A stretch of 64,000 bases of DNA, taken from contig CM057145.1 of the NCBI GenBank assembly GCA_029964075.1, positions 806,001-870,000 of the forward strand, read 5' to 3'. The stretch comes from Patiria pectinifera (lineage: Eukaryota; Echinodermata; Asteroidea; Valvatida; Asterinidae). Each line of letters opens with the position of its first letter. Within the stretch, counting starts at the first letter, position 1. Of this stretch, positions 36,936 to 47,393 are shown piece by piece. The position numbers and the translations under genes were made by a program. The notes below the pieces were generated by a model. The model saw nothing but the letters and a program-made list of their open reading frames with translations, was not told where the DNA came from and ran no database searches.

Positions 36936-37204
36936 CCCGAGTACAATAGGCTGTTCAAGGTCGGTTACCTTGCATATTTCAATGCACAGTCACGATCGAA
37001 CTAGAACGGGGTCGCAAGTCTTTTGTGTGATGTGACTGTGTCATGTATGGAGCGCCGATGGTATGGGTAGTATAAAATGAGCAAAAAGGTATGAAGCGCC
37101 AAAATGTCAATATCTCTCTCACAAGCCGGTGAGTCTGATTGCTTATAAATCCAAAAGTCTGACCTCTTAAAAAAAATTTTAAAAAATTATATTGATATAT
37201 ATAA

Positions 37205-40200
37205 ATGATGGATATGATTAGGCCAATCGTTAAGGGATTTTCTAGATGGAATAAAGCCACGCTGCGCGATTACGTCCAGCGATATAATGTACCGTACAAT
37301 CAAAATGTTGCTCTTACGCGTAAAGTCTACATCAACGGGATAAAAAAATACGAAGCTCAATTTAGAAACTTGAGGAAAAAGAAGCTACATGAGCTCAAAC
37401 AGATTGTAGACGATTATGATCTAGAATATAACCCGTCGGGTTATAAAGGTCGATTTTTGAAAAAAGATTTACTCTCGGCGATTCAAAACTCTAGGCAACC
37501 CGAAGATTTTCAAGAGGCTGAGTTCAGAGCGACGAGAAGATTTAGAAACAACTTTAGAAACTGGGAACTGATTCCTAGACTTTTTAACGACGATTTAGTC
37601 AGATTTTTTGATACGCACAAAGATCAAATTGTAAATAAAATCAAGTCAGAATTGAGAGAGCTAAGAGGTTTAAAAATGGAGCTCACAATCAAAATAAAAT
37701 ACGAAAAAACCAAACCGGATGGTACGATCGAAACGATCGAAGCTATACATTTTACCGATCAGAGAGTCGTTTTAAATCAAAGTCAAATAAAACAGGTTTT
37801 AAAAGAAGACATCGACCAGCTATTTAAAAAGGATGAAAGGTATACGAATCAAGGATCGGGTTGGGTTTTAAAAAAGATAATGGCGTTGTATATCAACATC
37901 AACAGGTTTAACCCCGTGAGGGGTAGTTCTTATATTGACCTACCAAAATGTATCAAACAGAAAACGGCGATGATTAACATTAAAAACAAAGACGACGAGT
38001 GTTTGAGATGGTGTTTGAGAGCCGCTCTTGGGTTGTATACGGATAAAGTAAAAAATAACATAAAAACGATCCTAAATATAAAATTCATAAAGAAGAACCT
38101 GTTGTATACACCAAAGACGACGGACTCAAATTTAAAGGCGTAGACTTTCCAACACCGATCGACCAGATACCAAAGATTGAAAGACAAAATAATTTAACGA
38201 TAAACGTATACGGTTATGAGGAGGAAATATATCCGTTATACGTGTCTAAAAACTATAAACCAGAGTCACGACCTATCGATCTGTTTTTGTTTTCTGACGG
38301 CGACAAGCATCACTACTGCTGGATAAATAATTTTTCGAGATTGATTTACAACGTTACAAAACATAAAAGTAAGAAATATTTTTGTCGAAGGTGCCTGTGT
38401 CATTATAGAACGCAAGTAAAATTAGATAGACACATGACCGATTGTAACGGTATAGATACACATCCGTCAAAGATTGTATTTCCTACCGCTAAGCGAAAAT
38501 ATGTAAATAACGAGTGGATAGTCGACGAAAACGATGTGCCAATATTAGAATTTAAAAACTACAGGTTTAAACAAAAAGCACCGTTTGTAGTTTACGCCGA
38601 CTTTGAATCGATATTAGAAAAAAACTCGGACGATAAAAAGGACAACACACAAAAGACAAACATTCACAAAGCAAGCGGTTACTCGCTAGTTGTCGTCCGA
38701 TGCGACGGCACCAATGCGTATCAAGAGACTTATAGAGGTAAAGATGCCGCATCAAAGTTTGTAAATAAAATGTTAAAAATACAAAGCGACATAAATTGCA
38801 TATTTAAAAAACCCCAACCCATGAAATTTAACGAGCAAGCTAAAGAACATCATGATAAAACAAACACGTGTTGGATTTGCGAGAAACCAATTTATCCCAA
38901 TTACTCGAGCAACTGTCAGTGCCAGAAACCCAAAAAACCAAAAACAGAAAAACAAATAAAAGAACATCAGTACGAAAACAAAAATGGATTTACCGAGTCT
39001 AAATGTCTCGAATGCAAAAAGAAAATCAACAAATTTAGAAAGGTGAGAGATCACTGCCACGTCACGGGTAGATATAGAGGTGCCGCGCACGCCTACTGCA
39101 ATCTAAAATTACAAGTTAAACCAGGTTTTACCCCCATACCGGTCGTCTTTCACAATTTGCAAAATTACGACGCTCACTTGATCATGCAGAGTATTTCAGA
39201 GTACGATGACAAAAAGGAAATACAAGTTATCGCTAGAAATTCGGAAAAGTATATTTCGTTTTCGATCGTAAATATGCGATTTATAGACTCGTTTAATTTT
39301 ATGGCGTCTTCGTTGGATAGATTATCTAAAGCTTGTCCAAGAGAGTCGTTTAAACTACTCAGAGAACATTTTCATCGTCAAAACATTGACTCGTTGTTAC
39401 AAAAAGGAGTTTATCCGTATGAATACATGGACTCGTATGACAGATTTCAAGAGACAAGCCTACCCCCTATCGAACAATTTTACAGCAGCCTAAAAGACGA
39501 AAATATATCGCGAGAGGACTACGACAGAGCTAAACTGACGTGGAACGAGTTTAAAGTTAAAAACATGGGGGAATATCACGATTTGTACGTCACTACCGAT
39601 ACGTTATTACTGGCTTGCGTATTTGAAAACTTTAGGCAAACGTGTATTACAAACTACGCGTTAGATCCTGCTAATTACTACACAGCACCAGGATTGTCGT
39701 GGGATGCCTTGTTAAAACACTCGGAAGTTAAACTCGAACTATTGCAAGACGTAGACAAACATTTATTTTTGGAAAAGGCACTAATAGTTGGTATCTCGAG
39801 CGTGGGTGGTATGAGATACTACAAAGCCAACAACAAATACCTACCCGACCATAATCCAAACGAGCCGTCGAGTTACATCACCTACCTCGATGCAAACAAT
39901 CTGTACGGCTGGGCCATGAGTCAATACCTGCCGTACAAAGACTTTAAATGGGCGTCTACAAAAACGTTTACCGAGACCAAGATATTATCTCTCAGGAAAA
40001 CGTCAAACACCGGTTACTGCTTCGAAGTAGACCTCGATTACCCGGACAATCTCCACGACCTGCACAACGATTACCCCCTAGCGCCAGAAAACATCGTCAT
40101 ACCAAAAGAATGGATGTCTGATTATCAAAACGAATTATTAGATACCGAACCTAATAGCAACGTGCAAAAATTAACGTGTACCCTTAATCCTAAACAAAAA

Positions 40201-41163
40201 TATGTTTTGCACTACGTCACGTTGCAGTTGTATCTCAAACTCGGCTTGAAACTTAAAAAGGTGCATCGAGTGCTGCAATTTAAACAATCACCTTGGATGG
40301 CATCTTACATCGACAAAAACACGCAACTCCGAACAAAGGCGACCTCTGATTTTGAGAAAGACTTTTTTAAACTGATGAACAACAGCGTGTTTGGTAAGAC
40401 GATGGAAAACGTCAGAAACCGAATTGACGGTTACCTACTCAGAGACAGTAACGATGACGATCGAGATAAATACCAAACAATTATACAGAAACCGAGCTAC
40501 AAAACGACGACGTCATTTTCAGAATGCAAATTGTCATATGTCGAAAAGTACAAGACTAAAACCGTGTTAAACAAACCAATCTATTGCGGAGTGAGTATCT
40601 TGGATCTCTCAAAGACGCTGATGTACGATTTTTATTACAACCATTTGAAAGACAAGTACAAAGAGAAAATCAGGTTGATGTACACAGATACAGACAGTTT
40701 GGTACTCGTAGTGCACACGGACGACGTATATAAAGATATGCAGCAAAACGGGCAACAATACGACCTTTCAAATTATCCGACGGATCATCCTTTGTACGAT
40801 CCAACCAATAAGAAAGTGATCGGTAAATTTAAAGACGAGTTTGGAGGTAAAATAATCAAAGAAGTTGTTTGTATAAGACCTAAAATGTACTCGATTTTAA
40901 CCGCTGACATCAATTTGAAAAAAGCCAAGGGAGTCACAAAATCGGTCACCTCTAAGAAATTAAAACACCGACACTATTACGACTGCATCTTAAACAAGAA
41001 ATCTCATTACGAAACCATGACTCACATTAGATCAGAAAATCACATCCTTTACACCGTATCTCAAAATAAACTGTCGTTGAGTCCGTTGGACACAAAGAGG
41101 TACATTTTACCGGATGGAATACACACGCTCGCTTATGGTCACCGTAATCTAGATATTAATTAG
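37205..41163 (+). pseudogene. polB: Polinton protein-primed family B DNA polymerase (frameshifted)
   Basis: The gene replicates the element from a protein primer. The 312-codon N-terminal part (37205-38143) ends in the GSGW and INIKNKDDECLRWCLR region typical of Polinton polymerases. The rest (open to 41163) carries a C2H2 finger (CRRCLCHYRTQVKLDRH) and exonuclease motifs YADFES, NLQNYDAHLI and YVTTD. A Cys/His endonuclease VII-like block (CLECKKK, DHCHVTGRYRGAAH) lies between them. Polymerase motifs are YLDANNLYGW, KLMNNSVFGK and YTDTDS, all with catalytic residues. A shift of -1 (loss of one base, or gain of two) lies between 38059 and 38143, most likely at the A-run 38062-38066. The start codon is in the context ATAAATG. 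Apart from that one lesion it is complete. Confidence 0.93.
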
Positions 41164-42157
41164 GCGGTAATTGCGTGTCCTCGGGTACGACTTGAAGCTC
41201 TTGTCTCACAAAACTCCTTTTTGGGCCGTCTTGCAGGTAATAAAGAGTAGGACCTGTCGTGACTTTTTTACCTTCAATCATTTTAAATTGACTCGTTCTT
41301 TTTTCCACGTTGAAGATGTCTACGCTCCAAATGGGATCCGTGGCTCTTCTAGAAGTTCCACCCTCTTGCTCACCCGGGTAATATAAATATCTAACCATAG
41401 CGTCTTGCGGTAATTGTTGCTCTTTTGTTTTAACGGGGTTAGCCGGCGATTGCCGGACCTGTTTTAGTTTAACCGCCTCTGACGGCGCTTTAGCTATTAA
41501 TCTCGTCGTTTCATCGTTTATAGCTTTGATCACGCCGGGTAATCGCTCGACCCATTGCGTGTTTCTACTCTCGGGATTTAACATTTCTTGAGCGTACTGA
41601 TGACCAAACAGTCTCTCGGCTAGCGTTCGATTAAATCTTTCTACGATACCCTGCGATCGGTGGTTTCCGGGTTCGCCGACGATAATCTCGACGTTTTTTG
41701 AGGCCATCCATTTTTTAAAAGCGCCTTTAAATTCGGTACCGGCGTCTACTCTCAACGTTTTAGGGTAACTCAAAGGCGACCTCGCGTAAATCTTAACGAT
41801 AGCATCCTGGGTGGAATCTGCCGTTTTAGAAACCAAAGGTTCTGCTTCGTGGTATCGACTCGCAACATCGACAACCGTCAAAGCGTATTTATAAGTCTTG
41901 CGTTTTACTTTATCCCAGGGTAGGTATAGCACATCCATTTGGTGAAAGTCGTTTGGTGTTTCAAACTCTCGCGAAGTACTCGTAGGCCTGGGTACATACG
42001 CAGGACCCGGTAGATAAATTTGCCAGATCGCTTGTTTTTTAAGCCAATCTCTGATTACCTTTTTATCGATTTTTGTTTTATCGTGTAAATGGTCGACGGC
42101 ACTTTCACCTCTCCAATAACCGCTCGGGCTATAATACAGTTTAGATAATGTTTGCAT
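41156..42157 (-). CDS. int: Polinton retroviral-type integrase
   Basis: The intact 333-residue protein would join the element's ends to host DNA. It has a short N-terminal helical region, then an RVE core with the DDE triad: D75 in FHQMDVLYLP, D138 in LRVDAGTEF and E173 in GIVERFNRTL, 35 residues after D138. The C-terminal part (DPIWSVDIFNV ... GPTLYYLQDG) fits the chromodomain/SH3-like tail of Polinton integrases. Its last codons overlap the last 8 bases of the convergent polymerase gene. It is divergent from the next gene, with only 31 bp between start codons. The motif TATATTAAATAATATG precedes its start. No lesion is visible, unlike most of its neighbours. Confidence 0.95.
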   Translation of the reverse strand: MQTLSKLYYSPSGYWRGESAVDHLHDKTKIDKKVIRDWLKKQAIWQIYLPGPAYVPRPTSTSREFETPNDFHQMDVLYLPWDKVKRKTYKYALTVVDVASRYHEAEPLVSKTADSTQDAIVKIYARSPLSYPKTLRVDAGTEFKGAFKKWMASKNVEIIVGEPGNHRSQGIVERFNRTLAERLFGHQYAQEMLNPESRNTQWVERLPGVIKAINDETTRLIAKAPSEAVKLKQVRQSPANPVKTKEQQLPQDAMVRYLYYPGEQEGGTSRRATDPIWSVDIFNVEKRTSQFKMIEGKKVTTGPTLYYLQDGPKRSFVRQELQVVPEDTQLPPN

Positions 42158-42188
42158 ATTATTTAATATAAAAGACGTTTATAATAAT

Positions 42189-42610
42189 ATGGCTAGCGTT
42201 GCTATGATGTTAGGAGGCGCGATCGTCAACGCCTTAGCTTTTACTGGTTCAAACTTTTTATTTTCAAATCTGAAACAGAGTGACGAGGAGCGTAAGAGAC
42301 ACGATTTAGCGATAGAACAACTCTCAGCCGCCAAAGATAAGTGGCAACGAGAACGAACGAAATATCTAGATTTTCTAAACGAACGTATCAGAAAACAAAA
42401 TGCTTCTAAAGAAACATTTTCTAACGTAGACCGAGCGTTGCGTTACTACAACGAGGTGAGTGGTCAATCTACCGAACTACCCGTAGGACTGCAACGCGAA
42501 CCCAAACTCAAGATTTTTACGAACCTAGCGACCAACAAATAGAAAGAGAACTGGCGTTTATCACGGTAGGCACACTATTGGTTGGCTTCTTGGCTTACAA
42601 ATACCGTTAA
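42189..42610 (+). pseudogene. Polinton small membrane protein, conserved, frameshifted near its end
   Basis: The frame encodes 117 residues beginning with a hydrophobic segment (residues 5-25, MLGGAIVNALAFTGSNFLF), then a charged, probably coiled-coil stretch (DEERKRHDLAIEQLSAAKDK). I recognise the family as a recurrent unnamed protein of invertebrate Polintons. Such proteins normally continue into a second hydrophobic segment. Here that segment is found in the -1 frame from about 42506 to a stop at 42608-42610. The current frame therefore ends early, at 42542, because of a one-base loss near the cccaaac run at 42501-42507. It sits between integrase and capsid genes. Function is unknown; a virion membrane role is only a guess. 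Confidence 0.7.
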
Positions 42611-42636
42611 ATTTAAAATTCGTATAAATAAAATGA

Positions 42637-43900
42637 ATGCGCATGGAAAAAGCTCAATCCCAGCAGACTATTAAAAATACCCAGATCTATCAAGGGTGAG
42701 AGAAAAGAGGTGGTCATTACCCACAATCCCAGTAGTATATCGGCGGGGCAAACGCTGAGGGTCAAGTTTCCTCAGTTGGGTGTAGACGACGTGATCGTAC
42801 CCGACACTTGTAAACTAGCTTTCAATTTAGAACTCGAAGGTGGAAGCGACAACAATAGAACCATTTTTGGTAATTTAGCCAGAAATTTAGTCAGCGAAAT
42901 CAGCGTCAGGCTTCAAGGTCACGAAATTGTGAGTTATCGTCACGCCGACGTGTATCACAACTTTAAAGACAATTGGATCAACAGCTCGACGACTCGAAAC
43001 ATGGCGTACTCGGGCATAGAAAAAGAAAACGTGTCTAAACTAAGAACTGGGGCTGAAGATGCTAACGCGGGTGCCAACAACGGTAAGGATCAAGCTATCG
43101 CGGATGCCTATGGTAACAGATATTGTATTCCCCTAGACATTGACATACTGACTTCGCATCACCCTTTTTACCCCAGCGGTTTAAAACAACCTCTGACGTA
43201 CGAGATAAAGTTTAACGATCACGAAAAAGTAGTCAACAGTTCAGATACGGCGGCGATGTATTCTATCTCAGACTTGTCTCTCGAATACGAAGTGGTGACC
43301 AACAGAGACCTAGCTATCACCATCAGGAATAAACACAAGGGGTTAATGCAATATCTGTTTGATAAAATCCACTCGCTAGAAGTTAGATCCGTCAACAAAT
43401 CGGACACGCTTTGGAACGTCAGCGTTAATCAACCCATCAGGAGTCTCAAGGGTATTTTGTTTTTGTTTAAAGATCCCGCTGTCAAAAATCCACAGCGATT
43501 TTACAATCCAAAAATAACCAAAACATCGGTGACCGTAGAAGGTAAACCCAATCAACTCTACAGTCAAGGAATGTTTCAGTATCAACACTGGAATGAAATC
43601 AACAAGTTCTTTGGAGACAGCGATACCGAAAGCGGGCGCGGAGTAGCTAAAGACTTAAATTTGACGGGTTTTGACCTTGGAGACTACCTAAAAGACAAGT
43701 ACGGTCTGTGGCTCGATTTTAGAAGTAACGACGACAATTCCGCTCACGGATCCGGTAGGAAACTCGGAGACGGAGGAGGCATCAACATTCAATTTAACAG
43801 AGAAGCCGAAGGTCAAGGTGACCTCACGATGTACGTATTTTTAGTCATGGATGCTCAATTGAACTTGGAAGACGGGAATTTTAAATCTCTGTTAAGTTAA
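42637..43900 (+). pseudogene. Polinton probable major capsid protein (broken near its N-terminus)
   Basis: About 396 residues are open from 42710, but that frame has no nearby ATG. The natural start is the ATG at 42637 (or 42643) in the preceding frame, which runs 20 codons to a TGA at 42697, just after a ggg run; one inserted base explains this. The body has beta-rich segments such as VKFPQLGVDDVIVPDTCKLA, RSLKGILFLFKDP, RFYNPKITKTSVTVEG, LWLDFRSNDDNSAHGSG and GDLTMYVFLVMDAQLNL. These match a conserved Polinton protein that I believe is the double jelly-roll capsid. The next gene downstream is the packaging ATPase, a common capsid neighbour. The exact family assignment needs a structure comparison. 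Confidence 0.62.
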
Positions 43901-44506
43901 ATGACACAACCGCATTGCGCTTTAATCGTCGGCAAAACAAATTGGGCAAAACCAAATGGATTTTGGATCTGTTAGAGTCAGATTATAAAAACACATTTGA
44001 GGCGATAGTCATCATTTGCCCTACCATATTTAAAAACAAAACGTACATCGAAAGAAAGTGGATTCAAGCAGATCCCGAGGTATACCTCTGCGATCCGGAA
44101 TTGTACAAGATGACGCTCAACGAAGCGATCGATTTTTACAGGAAAATATTTGAAGGTGTTGCCACGTTGTTTATCGTGGACGATTGCTCTTCGGATCAAG
44201 AGATTAAATATCGTAAAGACGTGCGCGCTAAGCAAGATGGCATTTAGCGGAAGACACGTAAATCACAGCTGTTGGTTACTGACCCAAAAGTACAACAGCG
44301 TTTTAAAAGATTATAGAGAAAACACGGCTTGGTTGGCATTATTTTACTGCAAAGATAAAACATCGTTTGATCAAGCGTTAGACGAAAACGACGTCGTACC
44401 CATTGAAGAACGAGATTATATAAAACGACGTTTGAGAGATGTGAAATATAGTAAATTGGTCGTATACACCGAACCTCCAGTTAGTTACGAGCTACTTGAT
44501 AGCTAG
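43901..44506 (+). pseudogene. Polinton A32-like packaging ATPase (two frameshifts)
   Basis: The ~200-codon gene would drive DNA into the capsid. It starts at an ATG in the context GTTAAATG, zero bases after the capsid stop. The P-loop region (LIVGKTN followed in another frame by GKTKWILDLL) is split by a one-base loss at about 43935-43945. The Walker B segment is intact: ATLFIVDDCSS. A second, compensating shift at about 44222-44240 leads to HVNHSCWLLTQKYNSVLKDY, the glutamine-containing sensor region, and then DYIKRRLRDVKYSKLVVYTE. Family FtsK/HerA, A32-like. The Walker A break alone would abolish function. Confidence 0.88.
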
Positions 44507-44697
44507 GTGAGTAACAATTAATAGCTAGTTGAGTAACAATTAATAGCTAGGTGAGTAACAATTAATAGCTAGGTGAGTAACAATTAATAGCTAGGTGAGT
44601 AACTATTAATAGCTAGGTGAGTAACAATTAATAGCTAGGTGAGTAACAATTAATAGCTAGGTGAGTAACAAGTAATAGCTAGTTGAGTAGCAACCTA
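44500..44697 (+). repeat. Stop-rich 22-bp tandem repeat after the ATPase gene
   Basis: About nine copies of tagctaggtgagtaacaattaa begin within the last two codons of the ATPase gene. Each unit contains TAG, TGA and TAA in all three forward frames. The unit is lost in the last copies (agtaatagc, gagtagcaac). It separates the replication/packaging block from the next gene group. Confidence 0.9.
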
Positions 44698-44909
44698 TTC
44701 AACAAACTACACATGTATTACAATTTGTTAATCAACAAACGTCAACAAAATGTATTTTGCTGTTAGTAAATGATAGCAATATTCGAGTATTTGCAGTTTT
44801 TGGCTATTATCATCATATCACTTAATTTATCGCTTTACACCTACGAATACCTTTGCTTTTGTAACAAGGTTGCAAAAGCTACAACAAAATTAAATTCGTT
44901 TCTAATTAA
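44698..44909 (+). other. Polinton intergenic AT-rich spacer
   Basis: No gene is seen. The spacer runs from the 22-bp array to the ATG at 44910 and ends in tctaattaaATGG. A short hydrophobic frame (44771 onward) is present but too short to support. Confidence 0.5.
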
Positions 44910-45487
44910 ATGGAGGACCTAAAACTGACTTTAACGAACGAACAAGATCACAACGCAGAACATAAAGATCGTTTGTGCGGTGTCGTAGCAGCCGGAAACT
45001 CTAAAAGTACTTGGGAAAGGAATACACCGTTAAACATATCGAAGCTCTTGACAGTAAAGAACTCGACAAGCTGTATCATCTGTACGAAACTAAATTTGGA
45101 AATGAAATTGTTAAAACCGTTGGTAAATACACTTTAAGTCTATTTTCGAGAGTGTTAGCTGTTGTTACACCCGTACAAGTTTTAGGATATAACGTCACTA
45201 TAGATTCTGAAGAAGAACTCACCAACGACTTGAGTTCTGATCCTATTATAAGCGCGAGTATGGCTGGTATGTTGAGCGACGTTTGTTACAAGTACGGAAC
45301 TTTAATATCACCCCTAGTTGCTACGATTATCACAACAAAACATTTGAAATTTAATAAACCTAATATAATAAATGGAAGATCAGAAAGCAGCGACAGCAAC
45401 GCCTGCAGCTCAACCAGCAGAGACAGAGACACCCCCACCGATAAAAACAACGACATCACCGACGGTAACGAGAGTGACCAAGACTAA
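44910..45487 (+). pseudogene. Polinton conserved hypothetical protein (frameshifted)
   Basis: The start MEDLKLTLTNEQDHNAEHKD and the following AAGNSK are in one frame; about 150 residues from roughly 45017 onward (YTVKHIEALDSKELDKLYHL ...) are in the -1 frame, with one base lost between about 45000 and 45016. I recognise this protein as one that recurs in invertebrate Polintons; its function is unknown. It has a helical middle with a hydrophobic segment (YTLSLFSRVLAVVTPVQVLG) and a Ser/Asp-rich tail. The tail overlaps the first 116 bp of the next gene in another frame. The start context is ATTAAATGG. Confidence 0.65.
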
Positions 45488-45743
45488 AAATCCTAAACGA
45501 ATACAGCAGGGTAAAGCTTTAGCTGAGCACAATAGACAGATGAAATTAAAATTGGCAAAAATGAACGTAACATCGGACGAAGCTACGAGCTCACCAGACT
45601 ACAACTCTTGGGCGATGTGGGGGGCTATAGCGTCTATAATAGGGGTGGGGCTGCTGGTACTAAAAAGTAAGGCAACTGCGCCGGTGATACAGCCAGTGCC
45701 GGTAGTCACGCAACCCACTTCACCCAGCTCCCCAAAACGCTAG
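45372..45743 (+). CDS. Polinton single-pass membrane protein with a basic conserved motif
   Basis: The intact 123-residue protein has a Thr/Pro/Ala-rich N-terminus, then a conserved basic segment KNPKRIQQGKALAEHNRQMK that recurs in related elements, one transmembrane helix (WAMWGAIASIIGVGLLVLKS, about residues 80-100), and a Pro/Val-rich tail. Its start (AATAAATGG) lies inside the preceding gene, so the first 116 bp are read in two frames. Topology suggests a virion or cell membrane component. Function is unknown. Confidence 0.68.
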   Translation: MEDQKAATATPAAQPAETETPPPIKTTTSPTVTRVTKTKNPKRIQQGKALAEHNRQMKLKLAKMNVTSDEATSSPDYNSWAMWGAIASIIGVGLLVLKSKATAPVIQPVPVVTQPTSPSSPKR

Positions 45744-45787
45744 ACATGGAATAAACCAGCAATTTAAAAATTGTTATATTAAAAACG

Positions 45788-46030
45788 ATGAGTAACTTTG
45801 ACACCAACGGAATAGCAAATACGATTTATCACGGAGCCGTCATATCGGGTCTTTCGATGGGATACGCCATGGTAGGAGCTAAACTACTCAAAATGAAAGT
45901 GCCAGATTTAAACAAACTAAGCGTAGAAGATGCGGCTAAATTGACGGGCATTATAAGTGGAGCTCTGGCCACGCAAAATTGGTTGGTGACCCAGGGTATA
46001 CTACCGGGCAGTATAATGAAAACGGCATAA
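45788..46030 (+). CDS. Polinton small hydrophobic protein, conserved
   Basis: The intact 80-residue protein begins MSNFDTNGIANTIYHGAVIS. It has two hydrophobic stretches (GLSMGYAMVGAKLL and LTGIISGALATQNWLVTQG) and ends GSIMKTA. I recognise the pattern (N-terminal DTNGIANTxYxGAVISGLSMGYA, C-terminal GxxPxxIMK-like) from other invertebrate Polintons. It is one of the better-preserved genes here. The motif TTATATTAAAAACG lies immediately upstream of its ATG. Function is unknown; membrane association is likely. Confidence 0.7.
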   Translation: MSNFDTNGIANTIYHGAVISGLSMGYAMVGAKLLKMKVPDLNKLSVEDAAKLTGIISGALATQNWLVTQGILPGSIMKTA

Positions 46031-46052
46031 TTTAAATAGGTTTATTAAATAA

Positions 46053-47302
46053 ATGGATGGAGAAGGATTTTACGATCCAGACTATGAAAGAACAGATGAT
46101 AACAATGATGATGATGTAGCAGAGACCAATCTGGATTGGGACGATACTTTGATAATACCCAACTTCCACCGGTAGACACAGAAAGCGTCCTCGGCACGGG
46201 TACAATAAGCAGTTTATCTATAGAACTAATAAAAGAAGATGTTGATTCATTTTACAAACAAAATAATATAGACCCCGCGTTTATCGACCCCAACGATTTT
46301 GAAATTGGTAAAGACAGAAATCTATACGTTAAAACATATAAAGGTCGAGAACCATCATCTTATAGACGAGGTGGTCAAAGAATATATTACAAATTAAGTA
46401 CCTTACAAAGTAAATATGGTACCGCATTTATTCGCGACACCCTCAAAATCGCTGACTATAAACCAACACTACTTGCCAAACTAAAAGATAAACTCGAAAA
46501 AGTACAACCCGAGAGTATCCCCATGACAGAACTACCAAGCGTCACCGATGAGGTAACCGAAATTATAGACGATTTACAACGCGACACTGGCGCTCAAACG
46601 GAAGGATTAAATTACAGAGAACTCCAGGGTTTAGACAAAAGTCTTCAGACGTTGAGAGGTAACCTAGAACTTAATTTAGCGCGTCTCGCAGAACTAGACC
46701 AAGAGATATTTGATGCCGAACATGAATTAGGTGATCATAGGATCAGCGAAGAAGAACGACGAGAGTTAAACGATAAATTGAGCGACTTAGACGCTGAAAG
46801 ATCTGCCAGATTAGAAGCTGCAAAAGCCAACGAACGAGGGCTCAAAAGTCAGATCGCTAGAATCAAAGAAACGATTAATAAAATATTAGGCGACGACACG
46901 ACTCTGGCAGAAAAGATTAGAACTCTGTTTAGAGAACAAGGTGTTACGGTAGTGAGTATTTTAGCCGCTTTGAGTTTAGCCATCAGCACGATAGTGAGTA
47001 GCATCGTCGCTAGCGTGAGAGGTGCGGGTGCCCCAACCGCGCCATCGCCAACACCTGCACCAACACCAACACCAAAAGGCGGTATCAAAGAGTGGATTTC
47101 AAAACAACTCGCTAATTTTGCATCTGCTCTTAAAAAACTCGGAGTGAGCGCGTTGGGTGCTCTGCCGGGTATCATAGGCAGCGTACTCAGTTGGATATTT
47201 AACGCGCTGAGTAAGTCCGTATCGTGGTTGGCCGAACACGTGTGGGCTTTGTTTTTGGGTGTGGGAGCCTTGGTGTTTGCGTACCTGCAAAAACGATGGT
47301 AG
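46053..47302 (+). pseudogene. Polinton large conserved protein with coiled coil and C-terminal membrane helices (frameshifted)
   Basis: The first ~28 codons (MDGEGFYDPDYERTDD, very acidic) are in the frame of the ATG at 46053; the remaining ~385 codons are in the -1 frame after a one-base loss at about 46136-46142. The main part has a globular domain (DFEIGKDRNLYVKTYKG, RIYYKLSTLQSKYG), a long coiled coil (LRGNLELNLARLAELDQEIF ...), a Thr/Pro linker (APSPTPAPTPTPKGG) and hydrophobic helices (VSILAALSLAISTIVSSIV, ALFLGVGALVFAYL). A protein of this layout is conserved in invertebrate Polintons. Function is unknown; a membrane-linked virion protein is plausible. Confidence 0.7.
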
Positions 47303-47324
47303 TTATAGTTATAATCAAGTTTAA

Positions 47325-47379
47325 ACACAAAAAAATAAGCCTTACCAGCACAAAGTTGGTAAGGCTTATTTTTTTGTGT
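47325..47379. terminator. Perfect 23-bp hairpin between convergent genes
   Basis: Arms 47325-47347 and 47357-47379 are exact complements around a 9-nt loop. The arms contain ataagccttacca and end in an A7/T7 run with acac/gtgt beyond it. The hairpin lies in the 91-bp gap between the gene ending at 47302 (+) and the one ending at 47394 (-). It looks the same from either side, so a two-way transcription end or RNA-processing signal is likely. A replication role is also possible. The functional call is inference. Confidence 0.6.
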
Positions 47380-47393
47380 GATTAGAGTGTGAC

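Noticed and set aside
38050-38058. Programmed -1 frameshift at AAAAAAT in the polymerase gene
   Set aside because: The heptamer fits the slip pattern and the needed shift is -1, but the -1 frame meets TAA at 38056-38058 at once. A mutation further on (38059-38143) is the simpler explanation.
44500-44697. CRISPR array
   Set aside because: Units are head to tail without spacers, in an animal genome; the same holds for the other tandem arrays.
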